Positions 15,794 through 23,695 are shown, counted from the stretch's first letter. The stretch is 32,696 nucleotides of DNA from a virus (IMGVR_UViG_3300027747_003096:1-32696), one strand, 5' to 3'. A program made the numbers and translations. The notes: a model not told the origin generated them from the sequence alone.

Positions 15794-17593
15794 ATGACAA
15801 AATTGGCTAATGGCATCGTCGTTGATTTAGGGCGAGATAGTTTGTTTGATGAACTTGGTTTAAAAAGACTAAAAGAGTCATATATGACTGATGATGAAAC
15901 ATCACCACAGGAGCGTTTTGCTTTTGTGTCAAAACAGTTTTCTTCTAATGAAGAGCACGCTCAAAGACTGTATGAATATTCATCAAAACACTGGCTATCT
16001 TATTCAACACCAATTTTGTCCTTTGGCCGTTCAAAGAAGGGCTTACCAATCAGCTGCTTCCTAAATTATATGGAAGATTCAGCTGATGGTCTTGTTGACA
16101 CATTAAGTGAAACAAATTGGCTATCAATGTTGGGTGGTGGTGTTGGTGTCCATTTAGGAATTCGTGCAGCTGATGCCAAATCAACTGGCATCATGCCACA
16201 CTTAAAAATTTATGATGCCTCGTCATTAGCTTATCGTCAAGGTAAGACACGTCGTGGTTCATATGCTGCATATCTTGATATCAGTCACCCCGATATTATT
16301 CAGTTCCTAGAAATGCGTAAGCCAACCGGTGATCAGAATATGCGTTGCCTTAATTTGCATCACGGTATCAATATTACAGATGACTTTATGCAAATTATTG
16401 AAAAGTGTATGGTTGATCCAAAAGCTGATGATTCTTGGCATTTGCGTGATACAAAAACAGGTGCTGTTCGTGAAACTGTTTCTGCCAAAGAACTTTGGCA
16501 ACGTATTATCGAAATGAGAATGCAGACCGGTGAACCATATCTTTGCTTTATTGATACAGCAAATAATGCTTTACCAAAACATCTAAAAGACCTTAATTTA
16601 AAAATTAATGGCTCAAATCTTTGCACAGAAATCTTTTTGCCAACAAATCAAGAACGAACAGCAGTTTGTTGTCTTTCTTCCCTAAATTTGGAATACTTTG
16701 ATGAGTGGAAAGATGATAAGCTCTTTATTAAAGATGTTGCCGAAATGCTCGATAACGTATTAACTTACTTTATTGATAATGCTCCAGATGCAATTAGTAG
16801 AGCCAAACACTCAGCAGAACGTGAACGCTCAATTGGTGTTGGTGCATTAGGATTCCACGCATATTTGCAAAAGAAGAATCTACCATTTGAAAGCGCATTA
16901 GCTAAATCAGCCAATATGCGTATTTTCAAACATATGAAGAAGCAACTAGATGGTGCCAATACACAATTAGCAGATGAACGTGGTGCTTGTCCAGATGCAT
17001 ATGTCGCCGGTCTTAATCTACGCTTCTCACATATGGTCGCCGTCGCTCCAAACGCATCAAGTTCGCTTATAATGGGCAATACCTCACCAAGTATCGAACC
17101 ATATCGTGCAAACGTTTTTAGACAGGATACATTGTCAGGTGCATCAGTTTATAAGAATAGATTCCTTGATAAAATCTTGCAAAAGAAGTGTGCTGAGTTG
17201 GGATTAGATATTAGTGAAGTATGGGCATCAATTATTGCAAATGATGGTTCAGTTCAACATTTAGAATGGTTAGACGATGATACAAAAGATGTTTACAAGA
17301 CAGCAGTTGAAATTGATCAACGTTGGGTAATTGAATTATCAGCAGATCGTCAAGAACATATTGACCAAGGACAAAGCGTAAACGTATTCTTCCGCCCAGA
17401 TGTAAATATCAAATATCTTCACGCAATTCATTTTATGGCCTGGAAACAGGGTCTAAAATCACTTTATTACTGCCGTAGTGATAAGTTGCGTAAAGCCGAT
17501 AGAGTTGGACAGAAGGTTGAACGCAAGAAGATTGAAGACGAGATTGATATGAAAAAGTTAGCAGAAGGCGATGAGTGTCTAGCTTGCACTTGA
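15794..17593 (+). CDS. nrdA: class I ribonucleotide reductase, large subunit
   Basis: A 599-residue catalytic subunit reducing ribonucleotides to deoxyribonucleotides with NrdB. Key residues: LPISCFLN (first redox Cys, about 87), SNLCTEIF (Asn-Cys-Glu active site, about 274-281), VCCLSSLNL (second redox Cys, about 291) and SLYYCR (tyrosine pair of the radical path, about 556). The C-terminus CLACT holds the thioredoxin-accessible cysteines. It starts near FDELGLKRLKESYM, with no room for the 90-residue ATP-cone of E. coli NrdA (761 residues), so dATP shut-off is probably absent. ATG 15794 follows TGGAG. nrdB is 13 bases downstream. Confidence 0.95.
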   Translation: MTKLANGIVVDLGRDSLFDELGLKRLKESYMTDDETSPQERFAFVSKQFSSNEEHAQRLYEYSSKHWLSYSTPILSFGRSKKGLPISCFLNYMEDSADGLVDTLSETNWLSMLGGGVGVHLGIRAADAKSTGIMPHLKIYDASSLAYRQGKTRRGSYAAYLDISHPDIIQFLEMRKPTGDQNMRCLNLHHGINITDDFMQIIEKCMVDPKADDSWHLRDTKTGAVRETVSAKELWQRIIEMRMQTGEPYLCFIDTANNALPKHLKDLNLKINGSNLCTEIFLPTNQERTAVCCLSSLNLEYFDEWKDDKLFIKDVAEMLDNVLTYFIDNAPDAISRAKHSAERERSIGVGALGFHAYLQKKNLPFESALAKSANMRIFKHMKKQLDGANTQLADERGACPDAYVAGLNLRFSHMVAVAPNASSSLIMGNTSPSIEPYRANVFRQDTLSGASVYKNRFLDKILQKKCAELGLDISEVWASIIANDGSVQHLEWLDDDTKDVYKTAVEIDQRWVIELSADRQEHIDQGQSVNVFFRPDVNIKYLHAIHFMAWKQGLKSLYYCRSDKLRKADRVGQKVERKKIEDEIDMKKLAEGDECLACT

Positions 17594-17606
17594 ATGGAGA
17601 AATAAA

Positions 17607-18581
17607 ATGCCAAAGAAAAAATTAAAACTAACTGATGAAAGACCATATTTTCGGCCATTCAATTATCCTTGGGCATTTGAAGCTTTTAAACAAAGTGAAC
17701 AAATGCACTGGTTATGGACAGAAGTTCCACTTTTGGAAGACGTAAAAGATTGGAAGAACACTCTTTCAGATAAAGAGAAACAATTCCTTACACACATCTT
17801 TCGTTTCTTCACACAAGCCGACGTTGACGTTGCTGGTGGATATGTAAAGAATTATCTGCCACACTTTCCACAGCCTGAAATTCGTATGATGTTGAGTTCA
17901 TTTGCTGCAAGAGAAGCAATTCATATTGCAGCTTATTCTCACCTTATTGAAACAATTGGTATGCCAGAGGCAACATATAATGAATTCCTTCAATATGATG
18001 CGATGAAAGAGAAACACGAATACTTTACAAACTTTTCAGAAAAAGATGAAAATAGTATTGCTCAACAAATTGCAGCATTTTCTGCCTTCACAGAAGGAAT
18101 GCAGTTGTTCTCAAGTTTTGTCATGTTGCTTAACTTTGCTCGTAATGGTAAAATGAAAGGAATGGGTCAGATTATTGCTTGGAGTATCTCAGATGAAACA
18201 CTTCACGCAGAAAGTATGATTAAACTGTTCCGTGAATTTATCTCAGAGAATAAGCATATCTGGACAGACCAATTAAAGAGTGAAATCTATACAATTGCTA
18301 CCAAAATGGTAGAATTAGAAGATAAGTTCGTTGATCTTGCTTTTGCTATGGGCGATATGGAGCGCTTAACAAAAGACGAAGTAAAGCAGTATATTCGTTA
18401 CATTGCAGATCGTAGACTTATTATGTTGGGCCTAAAAGGCATATTCAAAGTGAAAAAGAATCCACTTGATTGGGTTGATGGTATGCTTGGTGTCACACAT
18501 AGTAACTTCTTTGAACAAAAGGTTACAGACTATGCGAAAGGTGCTTTAACGGGTGATTGGTCATCTGTTTGGGCAGAATGA
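17607..18581 (+). CDS. nrdB: class I ribonucleotide reductase, small (radical) subunit
   Basis: A 324-residue ferritin-like subunit that makes the tyrosyl radical used by NrdA. Metal ligands appear in order: Asp in ADVDVAGGYV (about 71), AAREAIHIA (Glu-x2-His, about 99-107), EGMQLFSS (about 168) and SDETLHAES (Glu-x2-His, about 196-204). The radical tyrosine is the one in AYSHLIE, immediately after the first Glu-x2-His. The start (ATG 17607, TGGAG upstream) is unambiguous. Length is a little under that of E. coli NrdB (376) but typical of phage enzymes. It ends 10 bases before the GroES-like gene. Confidence 0.95.
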   Translation: MPKKKLKLTDERPYFRPFNYPWAFEAFKQSEQMHWLWTEVPLLEDVKDWKNTLSDKEKQFLTHIFRFFTQADVDVAGGYVKNYLPHFPQPEIRMMLSSFAAREAIHIAAYSHLIETIGMPEATYNEFLQYDAMKEKHEYFTNFSEKDENSIAQQIAAFSAFTEGMQLFSSFVMLLNFARNGKMKGMGQIIAWSISDETLHAESMIKLFREFISENKHIWTDQLKSEIYTIATKMVELEDKFVDLAFAMGDMERLTKDEVKQYIRYIADRRLIMLGLKGIFKVKKNPLDWVDGMLGVTHSNFFEQKVTDYAKGALTGDWSSVWAE

Positions 18582-18591
18582 AAGGCTTAAA

Positions 18592-18891
18592 ATGAGTTGG
18601 ACAGCAAAACCGCTGAATAAGCGTATTCTATTAGAAAAAGTTGAATTAGATTTATCAGAAACAAAAGTCGGCAACTTTAATTTTATCGTGCCGACTGAAC
18701 AAAAAGCTATTAAGTATGAGTTCTTCAAGGTGCTTGACATTTCCGACGACTGTGATAAGATGATCGGGAAGCTAGCGCAGGGCGATCTGGTGGTTTCCGA
18801 AAATGCCACGCCTATTGGTAAATTCGGAGCGAAAGAGTTATTTCTGTCACCAGAAACCGCTATTTCTGCTATTATAAAGGAGAATGTATGA
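18592..18891 (+). CDS. GroES-like co-chaperonin (gp31-like)
   Basis: A 99-residue protein from ATG 18592 (AAAGG upstream). The order matches GroES: KPLNKRILLEKVE (like RPLhDRViVkr), a mobile-loop-length segment with a hydrophobic tip (VGNFNFIVP), EFFKVLDIS (like GEVLAVG), QGDLVVSEN (like VGDIVIF) and KELFLSPETAISAIIKE (like EVLIMSESDILAIV). T4 gp31 replaces GroES to fold the phage capsid protein; the same is inferred here, with the host GroEL as partner. It follows nrdB. The chaperone call is from pattern order and length, not a search. An internal promoter drives the next gene. Confidence 0.6.
   Translation: MSWTAKPLNKRILLEKVELDLSETKVGNFNFIVPTEQKAIKYEFFKVLDISDDCDKMIGKLAQGDLVVSENATPIGKFGAKELFLSPETAISAIIKENV
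18734..18761 (+). promoter_or_regulatory. sigma70-like promoter inside the GroES-like gene
   Basis: TTGACA at 18734-18739, 16-bp spacer ending TGA, TAAGAT at 18756-18761. It would drive the gene at 18888, which ends in its own terminator, forming a one-gene unit. Confidence 0.6.
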
Positions 18892-19172
18892 GCAACAACA
18901 CAAATATTTCGCCACTTGATCAGGAAGATAAGAAGCTTACGAAAGAAGATCACGTTCAAAACTATGTAAAGGCTCTCGATCAAACGATTCGTGCTATGGA
19001 GCCGTTTCGCGAACATCTTAAGGATTTGAAGCGTAGTTATGTTGAGAATGAATGGCTTTCGCGTGCTGAAATGTCGGCTGTTCTCAAGGCTTATCGTAGT
19101 TTGAAGAACGATGAAGACTTGGGTGAAATTCAGCACTATGTCGATGTAATCAAAAAGGGCGTTGTAGTCTGA
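18888..19172 (+). CDS. small helical protein, possibly DNA-binding
   Basis: A 94-residue protein, ATG 18888 after AAAGGAG. Nearly all helix: KALDQTIRAMEPFREHLKDL, then KRSYVENEWLSRAEMSAVLK and AYRSLKNDEDLGEIQHYVDV. The coil plus the 'K..Y....WL....AVLKAYRSLK' pattern recalls GapR-type (DUF2312) DNA-binding proteins, which also have a long coil and a compact helical end. This is a weak resemblance. Its own promoter and terminator and slightly higher G+C than neighbours suggest strong early expression. Other possibilities include small transcription or DNA-binding proteins of T4 type. Confidence 0.45.
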   Translation: MSNNTNISPLDQEDKKLTKEDHVQNYVKALDQTIRAMEPFREHLKDLKRSYVENEWLSRAEMSAVLKAYRSLKNDEDLGEIQHYVDVIKKGVVV

Positions 19173-19178
19173 AATCAT

Positions 19179-19204
19179 AAGCCACCTTAACGGGTGGCTT
19201 TTGG
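19179..19204 (+). terminator. rho-independent terminator
   Basis: Stem AAGCCACC (19179-19186) with GGTGGCTT (19193-19200), TTAACG loop, then TTGG. It closes the 18888 unit. Confidence 0.82.
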
Positions 19205-19228
19205 TTTATGTGTCCATTAATTATATTA

Positions 19229-19555
19229 ATGGATAATGTCTTAACTCGTCCCCTATTTGAGAAAGGCGATTTAGTATCATTTGTAGGATACAAGCCGCGC
19301 CATTTTGTCTATGGTAGTTTTAAAAAGAAATGGGAAAATAAACTTGGTGATCTTGGTTGTCCTATAAAGCAGAAAAGTTCCATATTTCTCGTTTTAGAGG
19401 CAGTTAAGGCGAAAGATCTTTTTAAGAAAGTTGTTCATAGCGATTTATCATCAAAAGATAATGGTTATGTTGTCGTATCTCAAAAAGATGGCTTACTTTA
19501 CTTTGTTTACGAAAACGAAATAAGATTTCTAGAGGTTAACGATGGGAATGTTTGA
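19229..19555 (+). CDS. SH3-like small protein
   Basis: A 108-residue protein read from ATG 19229 (an in-frame ATG at 19208 sits at the terminator and is less likely). It begins FEKGDLVSFVG, then GSFKKKWENK, SIFLVLEAV, YVVVSQKDGLLYFVYENEIRFLEV. The 'GDLVSF ... V..V....G..Y....E...LEV' pattern is shared with genes at 20385, 24425, 24658, 29048, 29416, 29588 and 29891. Such small beta barrels are common in phages and their roles are unknown. It overlaps the next gene. Confidence 0.6.
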   Translation: MDNVLTRPLFEKGDLVSFVGYKPRHFVYGSFKKKWENKLGDLGCPIKQKSSIFLVLEAVKAKDLFKKVVHSDLSSKDNGYVVVSQKDGLLYFVYENEIRFLEVNDGNV

Positions 19556-19868
19556 TACTGTAAAGTGTGAATACGCTTTGCCAGAAAAGTTTGCTAAATA
19601 TCAAAATGAGCTTTTTCAAACAAAGAGCTTGATTTGTGCGATGGATATCTATAAACTCACAAGCAATGGTGAATTGTGGTGGGTAGCAAATGAGTTTTCT
19701 GATGATGAAGATTCACCTAAGAAGCCACCAGAAAAAATGGATTTAACTGGCGAATTGCGCTTCTATCATTGGGATACAGAAGAGGATTTGTGGGCTGAAT
19801 TCATCGCATTGTTCGTTAACGGCAAGATGATATATTTTAATCAGGATGGAAAGAAAAGTGACCTTTAA
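19542..19868 (+). CDS. conserved phage protein of unknown function
   Basis: A 108-residue protein. It starts MGMFDTVKCEYALP and continues FQTKSLICAMDIYKLTSNGELW, TGELRFYHW, LWAEFIALFVNGKM. I recognise this as a widespread small phage protein (MGMFDTI.CE.PLP, FQTKSL, tGEi.FY, W.EF.a.F..G), but no function is known to me. It overlaps the genes on both sides. Confidence 0.7.
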   Translation: MGMFDTVKCEYALPEKFAKYQNELFQTKSLICAMDIYKLTSNGELWWVANEFSDDEDSPKKPPEKMDLTGELRFYHWDTEEDLWAEFIALFVNGKMIYFNQDGKKSDL

Positions 19869-20388
19869 AATTCTGAATATCAAGAAGAACAAAAAGAGGA
19901 ATAACAGTTACTTCTTTATTGAAGTTGTATTCTCGCATTCAGGAGAACACGACAAAGATTTCCACTTTGGTTATCTTGACAAGTATTTTAAAGCAGTTGC
20001 TATGATTGATCGTCAGAAATATGAGGATCATTATAACAACTTGCCTGAAGATGATATGTATTTTGAAGATATTGAGGGAACTGAGTTTTCAACTCTTAAA
20101 TTTAAAAGTGAAAGTCCATATGACCTTGGTTACTGTAAAACCATGGATTGTATTGGCGGCGATAGTATTCAGAAGCTTGAAGATGGAATTTTTAAGTATT
20201 CTCAATATATCTCTTCTAATTATATTACAGAGGGAGCTGTCAAACAGCTAAAAGAAATGAAAGAGCACCAAGAAAAAGGTATTTGCCGATATGGTGATTA
20301 TCCAGATCAAGTTGGCGCATTTCGTAGCGGAGATCCATTTCACGACTTTATTGGTATTTTGGAAACTCTTGACAGATTTTGGGATTGA
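19858..20388 (+). CDS. unknown protein
   Basis: A 176-residue protein from GTG 19858, chosen because GGAAAG lies suitably upstream; an ATG at 19846 is in frame but too close to its AGG. It starts VTFKILNIKKNKK, has strands SYFFIEVVFSHSG and FHFGYLDKYF, and an acidic middle (LPEDDMYFEDIEGTEFS). A His-rich core and a C-terminal segment EIHSGDPFHDFIG-like (FRSGDPFHDFIGIL) suggest a compact alpha/beta fold. No family recognised. Confidence 0.5.
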   Translation: MTFKILNIKKNKKRNNSYFFIEVVFSHSGEHDKDFHFGYLDKYFKAVAMIDRQKYEDHYNNLPEDDMYFEDIEGTEFSTLKFKSESPYDLGYCKTMDCIGGDSIQKLEDGIFKYSQYISSNYITEGAVKQLKEMKEHQEKGICRYGDYPDQVGAFRSGDPFHDFIGILETLDRFWD

Positions 20389-20609
20389 ATTTACAGGTTG
20401 GGGATCTAGTAGAACTGTATAATAGACCGCATGTTCCAGCGGAAGAAAAATATATTACAGAAGAGTCAGAAAGACCCCAATCAGGTTTAGGAATAGTTTT
20501 AGACGTTATTGGTATTCATGGCTATGCCAAAATTTGGGTGTTTGAACCATCTTTATTTTTTGGTTGTGATGTGGTAATAAGAAGATTCGATGATATGAGG
20601 AAATTATGA
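20385..20609 (+). CDS. SH3-like small protein
   Basis: A 74-residue protein from TTG 20385 (TTG 20379 is an alternative). It reads LQVGDLVELYN at the start, then GLGIVLDVIGIHGYAKIWVF and VVIRRFDDMRKL at the end. The GDLVELYN...GIV.DV core matches the gene at 29588 (GDLVEIFN...GVIIDV). It overlaps the next ATG (ATGA), so it is coupled to the gene at 20606. Confidence 0.5.
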   Translation: MNLQVGDLVELYNRPHVPAEEKYITEESERPQSGLGIVLDVIGIHGYAKIWVFEPSLFFGCDVVIRRFDDMRKL

Positions 20610-20980
20610 ACAACGAAGAAAAGAAAGAATTAATTCTTAAATTTATTAATGGTCCACTTAAAGAATATCTCGATGGTGAGATTTCTTTTAGCAGATTTAA
20701 AGAATTAATTAATGAAGCTTGTGGCACTGATTTTTCATACAGCGAACTTTATCCATCATACCTTTTCAATCTAGAAGTAGCACAGAAAACGGCTATCATA
20801 GATATTAAAGCAATCAGACAACCACAAGAATTATCAGATTTTGATCAAAAGATGAGAATTTGTCACCAATATGGTCTTTGTATTCAAAAAGATATCGACT
20901 TGTTTATGTGTGGCACCTGCGAGGTTTGTCCAAGAACAAAAGAACAATCAGTAGCTTTCAAGAAAGGCGAGCTTAAATGA
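20606..20980 (+). CDS. unknown protein with C-terminal cysteine cluster
   Basis: A 124-residue protein. The first 90 residues are helical (EKKELILKFINGPLKEYLDG, RFKELINEACG). The C-terminal region has CHQYGLCIQ followed by MCGTCEVCPRT, giving four closely spaced cysteines that could bind zinc. Not recognised. It starts in a 4-base overlap with the previous gene. Confidence 0.5.
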   Translation: MNNEEKKELILKFINGPLKEYLDGEISFSRFKELINEACGTDFSYSELYPSYLFNLEVAQKTAIIDIKAIRQPQELSDFDQKMRICHQYGLCIQKDIDLFMCGTCEVCPRTKEQSVAFKKGELK

Positions 20981-21546
20981 AACAAGAACTTGAAGAACAG
21001 CTTTACAACAAATATCCAAAACTTTTTATTGAAACTAAATTACCGCCTACACAAAGCTGCATGTATTTTGGAATAGAGTGTGGTTCTGGTTGGTTTGATA
21101 TTGTTGACAGAATGTGTAGTCTTATTCAGCACCATATTAACGAAACTCGTCGTTCTGCTGTTTATGTAAAAAGATATAATCGTGCCCTTAAACAAGCTAT
21201 TGGCGGAAACGATAGAAATTTGCGTTTTTTTTATGGAAATCGTTTAGGGCATAAAGAACAATCTGTTGAAGAATTTATAAAAAAAGATCTTGAACGAAAA
21301 GAATTTCGCCAATTTCATAGAGAAATTCCAACACAGTTAGTTTTCACACAAATTAAAGAGAAATTTGGAACACTTACTGTATATTCTGCCGGTGGCGATG
21401 AATACTGCCGTGGAGCTATTGATATGGCAGAAGGATTAAGTTCACGAATTTGTGAAGATTGTGGAAATCCCGGTAAGATTCGTCCCGGTGGCTGGATTAG
21501 AACGCTTTGTGATACTTGTGATTTAGAAAGGAAGCCAAAGAAATGA
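20977..21546 (+). CDS. conserved phage protein with zinc-ribbon end
   Basis: A 189-residue protein. ECGSGWFDIVDRMCSLIQ near residue 35, FTQIKEKFGTLTVYSAGG near 130, AEGLSSRICEDCGNPG and GGWIRTLCDTC at the end. This order is that of a widespread phage protein of unknown function with a Cys4 zinc ribbon (CEDC, CDTC). Its role is not known to me. It is coupled to neighbours by ATGA overlaps on both sides. Confidence 0.68.
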   Translation: MKQELEEQLYNKYPKLFIETKLPPTQSCMYFGIECGSGWFDIVDRMCSLIQHHINETRRSAVYVKRYNRALKQAIGGNDRNLRFFYGNRLGHKEQSVEEFIKKDLERKEFRQFHREIPTQLVFTQIKEKFGTLTVYSAGGDEYCRGAIDMAEGLSSRICEDCGNPGKIRPGGWIRTLCDTCDLERKPKK

Positions 21547-21971
21547 GCACATACTACGTTAAAAAAGGTCGTAAATATGTTCCTATTGCCGAAGATAGGA
21601 CTTGGGATACAATTCCTCTGGGTCATCATATTGTGTCAGTAAATCCGGGATTAACTTCTTGGAAATTCCGTATTTCTCCTGAACTCGCTGGTGTTGAAGC
21701 GGCTTTGAGGATTGTCAAAGAAGCCATGGTTGAACGAATGATTAAGGTGAATGAAATGAAAATTTCACCAAAGCATTATCCAGAATACTTGCGACCAAAA
21801 GTAGAAAGGGCGTTTGAATCTTGGAAGCAAATTATGGGTGTTGATATTCCACTAGCTTTTCAAGGTGTCTCGATGAGTGATATTGTTGAAGCAGGAATCG
21901 AAGCCCTAAAAGAAGAACAAATCCTAAATAAAAAGGAAGGTCCAGTTCAGCTCGACCTATTTAATAAGTGA
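21543..21971 (+). CDS. unknown protein
   Basis: A 142-residue protein. It begins STYYVKKGRKYVPIAEDRTW and IPLGHHIVSVNPGLTSWKFR, then is helical, with a long amphipathic segment (GVEAALRIVKEAMVERM) and an acidic tail (EEQILNKKEGPVQLDLF). Not recognised. It lies in the coupled gene series of this stretch. Confidence 0.5.
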   Translation: MSTYYVKKGRKYVPIAEDRTWDTIPLGHHIVSVNPGLTSWKFRISPELAGVEAALRIVKEAMVERMIKVNEMKISPKHYPEYLRPKVERAFESWKQIMGVDIPLAFQGVSMSDIVEAGIEALKEEQILNKKEGPVQLDLFNK

Positions 21972-22306
21972 AACTTTTTTATGGTATCTTAATAAGTGTT
22001 TGTGCTCATGTATTGTCTTTTTGTCAATTACAGGGACAATTTAAGATACCTTTTTTAAAAGAAAATGTATGGGCAGTTGTAGCACTTGGCATACCAATAT
22101 CTTTCCTCTTTGTTTATTCGGTAAAATTTATGGTAGCACATTATGATGGTGAAATTTGGCCATCACGTTTGATTGGTTTCTCTATTGGAACAATCATTTT
22201 TACTGTGTTATCACACTTTGTTTTTGGTGAAGCAATAAGCTTAAAAACTGGTATTTGTATCGCTCTGTCTGCTAGTATCCTTTTAATTCAACTATTTTGG
22301 AGATAA
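21968..22306 (+). CDS. four-TM membrane protein (DMT/EmrE-like fold)
   Basis: A 112-residue protein from GTG 21968, with four hydrophobic segments: about 1-20 (FYGILISVCAHVLSFCQL), 34-53 (VWAVVALGIPISFLFVYSV), 66-88 (SRLIGFSIGTIIFTVLSHF) and 94-111 (TGICIALSASILLIQLF). The last half (W.SRLIGFSIG..IF...S...FGE...LKTG.CI.L....LLIQL) has the look of small drug/metabolite-type transporters, seen in phages with unknown function. A holin role is possible since M15 and GH24 lysins follow, but nothing in the sequence proves it. Confidence 0.62.
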   Translation: MKLFYGILISVCAHVLSFCQLQGQFKIPFLKENVWAVVALGIPISFLFVYSVKFMVAHYDGEIWPSRLIGFSIGTIIFTVLSHFVFGEAISLKTGICIALSASILLIQLFWR

Positions 22307-22307
22307 C

Positions 22308-22421
22308 ATGGAAAGCACTGGACTCTTGATTCTCGCAGGTTCTATTATTATTAGCTTGCCTCTTTGGTTTATTGGAATTGCTATTAGCGTTTATATTGAA
22401 AAAACAACAAAGAATATGTAA
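22308..22421 (+). CDS. small single-TM protein
   Basis: A 37-residue protein with GGAGATAAC before ATG 22308. The hydrophobic segment GLLILAGSIIISLPLWFIG gives one membrane span; the end (EKTTKNM) is charged. It sits between the 4-TM protein and the M15 peptidase, so a lysis-accessory role is possible but unproven. Confidence 0.6.
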   Translation: MESTGLLILAGSIIISLPLWFIGIAISVYIEKTTKNM

Positions 22422-22428
22422 TTATAAT

Positions 22429-22851
22429 ATGAATTTAAGTCAACATTTTACATTAGAAGAGATGACGAAATCTCAAACCGGTGCTCGTAAGGGCATCGAT
22501 AATACTCCCGGACAACAAGAAATAGAAAACCTAAAACAGCTTTGTGAAAATGTTTTAGAGAAGATAAGAATCCACTTTGGAAGACCACTGAACGTTAATA
22601 GTGGCTACCGTGGTCCAGCTTTAAATAAAGCTATTGGTGGAGCAAAAAACAGCCAGCATATGACCGGTCAAGCAGCAGATATTGAAATTGCTGGAATAGA
22701 TAATAAAATCTTGTTTTGCTGGATTAAAGATAATATGGAATTTGACCAGTTGATCCTAGAATATTATAAAGAAGGTACTCCGGATAGTGGCTGGGTTCAT
22801 GTTTCTTGGAATTCACAGGGTAATAGAAAACAAGTATTAAAGATTGATTAA
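22429..22851 (+). CDS. M15-type peptidase endolysin (D-Ala-D-Ala carboxypeptidase family)
   Basis: A 140-residue peptidoglycan peptidase from ATG 22429. MNLSQHFTLEEMTKSQTG, GRPLNVNSGYRGPALN, SQHMTGQAADIE and GWVHVSWN follow the M15A pattern: His and Asp of H.TG.AAD, and the final His of WVHVSW are the zinc ligands. It cuts peptide cross-links in the host wall; phages use it as an endolysin or tail-associated hydrolase. A TTG-extended start at 22372 would overlap the small TM gene and is rejected. No signal peptide, so export would need a holin or be through the tail. Confidence 0.8.
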   Translation: MNLSQHFTLEEMTKSQTGARKGIDNTPGQQEIENLKQLCENVLEKIRIHFGRPLNVNSGYRGPALNKAIGGAKNSQHMTGQAADIEIAGIDNKILFCWIKDNMEFDQLILEYYKEGTPDSGWVHVSWNSQGNRKQVLKID

Positions 22852-22870
22852 CAAATCTGTCTGTATCATA

Positions 22871-22902
22871 TAAACCTACCTTTACAGGTAGGTTTATATT
22901 TT
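22871..22902 (+). terminator. rho-independent terminator
   Basis: Ten-bp stem TAAACCTACC (22871-22880) with GGTAGGTTTA (22887-22896), TTTACA loop, then TATTTTT. It separates the M15 and lysozyme genes. Confidence 0.85.
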
Positions 22903-22969
22903 GAAAAAGTTAATATTATTGTTATTCTTAACCATATTTATAAAGAGCGATTCATTGGAGATTTTAAAT

Positions 22970-23434
22970 ATGGCAGAGAAAATAACAAAAGTTTCAAAAG
23001 AAGCATTAGAACTTATAAAGAAGTTTGAAGGCTTCTGTGCTCAACCTTATCTTTGCCCAGCGGCGTGTTGTACTGTCGGCTACGGATCAACTTTTTACGA
23101 AGATGGAACAAAAGTAAAATTAGATGATCCACCAATTACAGAAGAAAGAGCTACACAGCTTCTTCAAAACGTATTAAAGACATTTGAAAAGCACGTCGAC
23201 TCTTATACAAGAGATGATATAACACAACACCGGTTTGATGCTCTTGTATGCTTTGCTTATAATGTTGGTGTAGGCTCTTTAAAATCCTCTACACTGCTTA
23301 AACTGGTAAATACCAATCCAAGTGACCCACTAATCAAGAACGAGTTCCTAAAATGGAATAAAGCTGCTGGAAAGGTATTAAAAGGGCTAACAACTCGCAG
23401 ACAAGCAGAAGCCGAACTATATTACAAACAATAA
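22970..23434 (+). CDS. GH24 phage lysozyme (endolysin)
   Basis: A 154-residue lysozyme that cleaves peptidoglycan glycans. Catalytic start: LIKKFEGFCAQPYLCPAACC then TVGYGS, with Glu and the Cys-type position of the P21/T4-like GH24 set (E-x8-C-x5-T). FNALVCFAYNVG-like (DALVCFAYNVGVG) and TRRQAEAELYY are the usual later motifs. ATG 22970 has TTGGAG upstream. An in-frame TTG at 22901 would add 23 residues with a very hydrophobic stretch (LILLLFLTIFIK), which would act as a signal or SAR-type anchor, but it abuts the terminator T-run and has no ribosome site. Confidence 0.88.
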   Translation: MAEKITKVSKEALELIKKFEGFCAQPYLCPAACCTVGYGSTFYEDGTKVKLDDPPITEERATQLLQNVLKTFEKHVDSYTRDDITQHRFDALVCFAYNVGVGSLKSSTLLKLVNTNPSDPLIKNEFLKWNKAAGKVLKGLTTRRQAEAELYYKQ

Positions 23435-23442
23435 GAGCTAGC

Positions 23443-23471
23443 TTGACAAGCCGCTAGATCCGTGCTATGCT
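23443..23471 (+). promoter_or_regulatory. sigma70-like promoter
   Basis: TTGACA at 23443-23448, 17-bp spacer ending TGC, TATGCT at 23466-23471. It begins just after the lysozyme stop and serves 23492 onward. Confidence 0.7.
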
Positions 23472-23491
23472 TACAGGCAAGGCACGGATTT

Positions 23492-23695
23492 ATGCGTTTA
23501 AATAATATGTTTTTAGAAAACCAAATCGCCCATTTACAAAAAGCAGTTAATGAATTGCTATATTTTGTAAACGTGGCACAAGTCACCACTTCACACCTAA
23601 TTCAAGATGGCGATGTTATTGGTGATGGCATTTATTCAGTTAAAGAACTGAAAGCTCTCTCGGAGCAACTTTTAGAAAAGTTTGATAACAAATAG
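23492..23695 (+). CDS. small unknown protein
   Basis: A 67-residue protein from ATG 23492, chosen because the earlier in-frame start lies in the promoter -10. Helical: LENQIAHLQKAVNELLYFVN, SVKELKALSEQLLEKF. The GDGIYSVKEL loop between helices is the only distinctive part. Not recognised. Confidence 0.5.
   Translation: MRLNNMFLENQIAHLQKAVNELLYFVNVAQVTTSHLIQDGDVIGDGIYSVKELKALSEQLLEKFDNK

Noticed and set aside
19974-20004. TTGACA followed by TATGAT as a promoter
   Set aside because: The spacer is 19 bases and the site is inside a coding region with no unit start after it.
22742-22770. TTGACC-17-TATAAA as a promoter for the lysozyme
   Set aside because: It lies in M15 coding sequence and a strong terminator (22871) stands between it and the lysozyme; no TGn extension.
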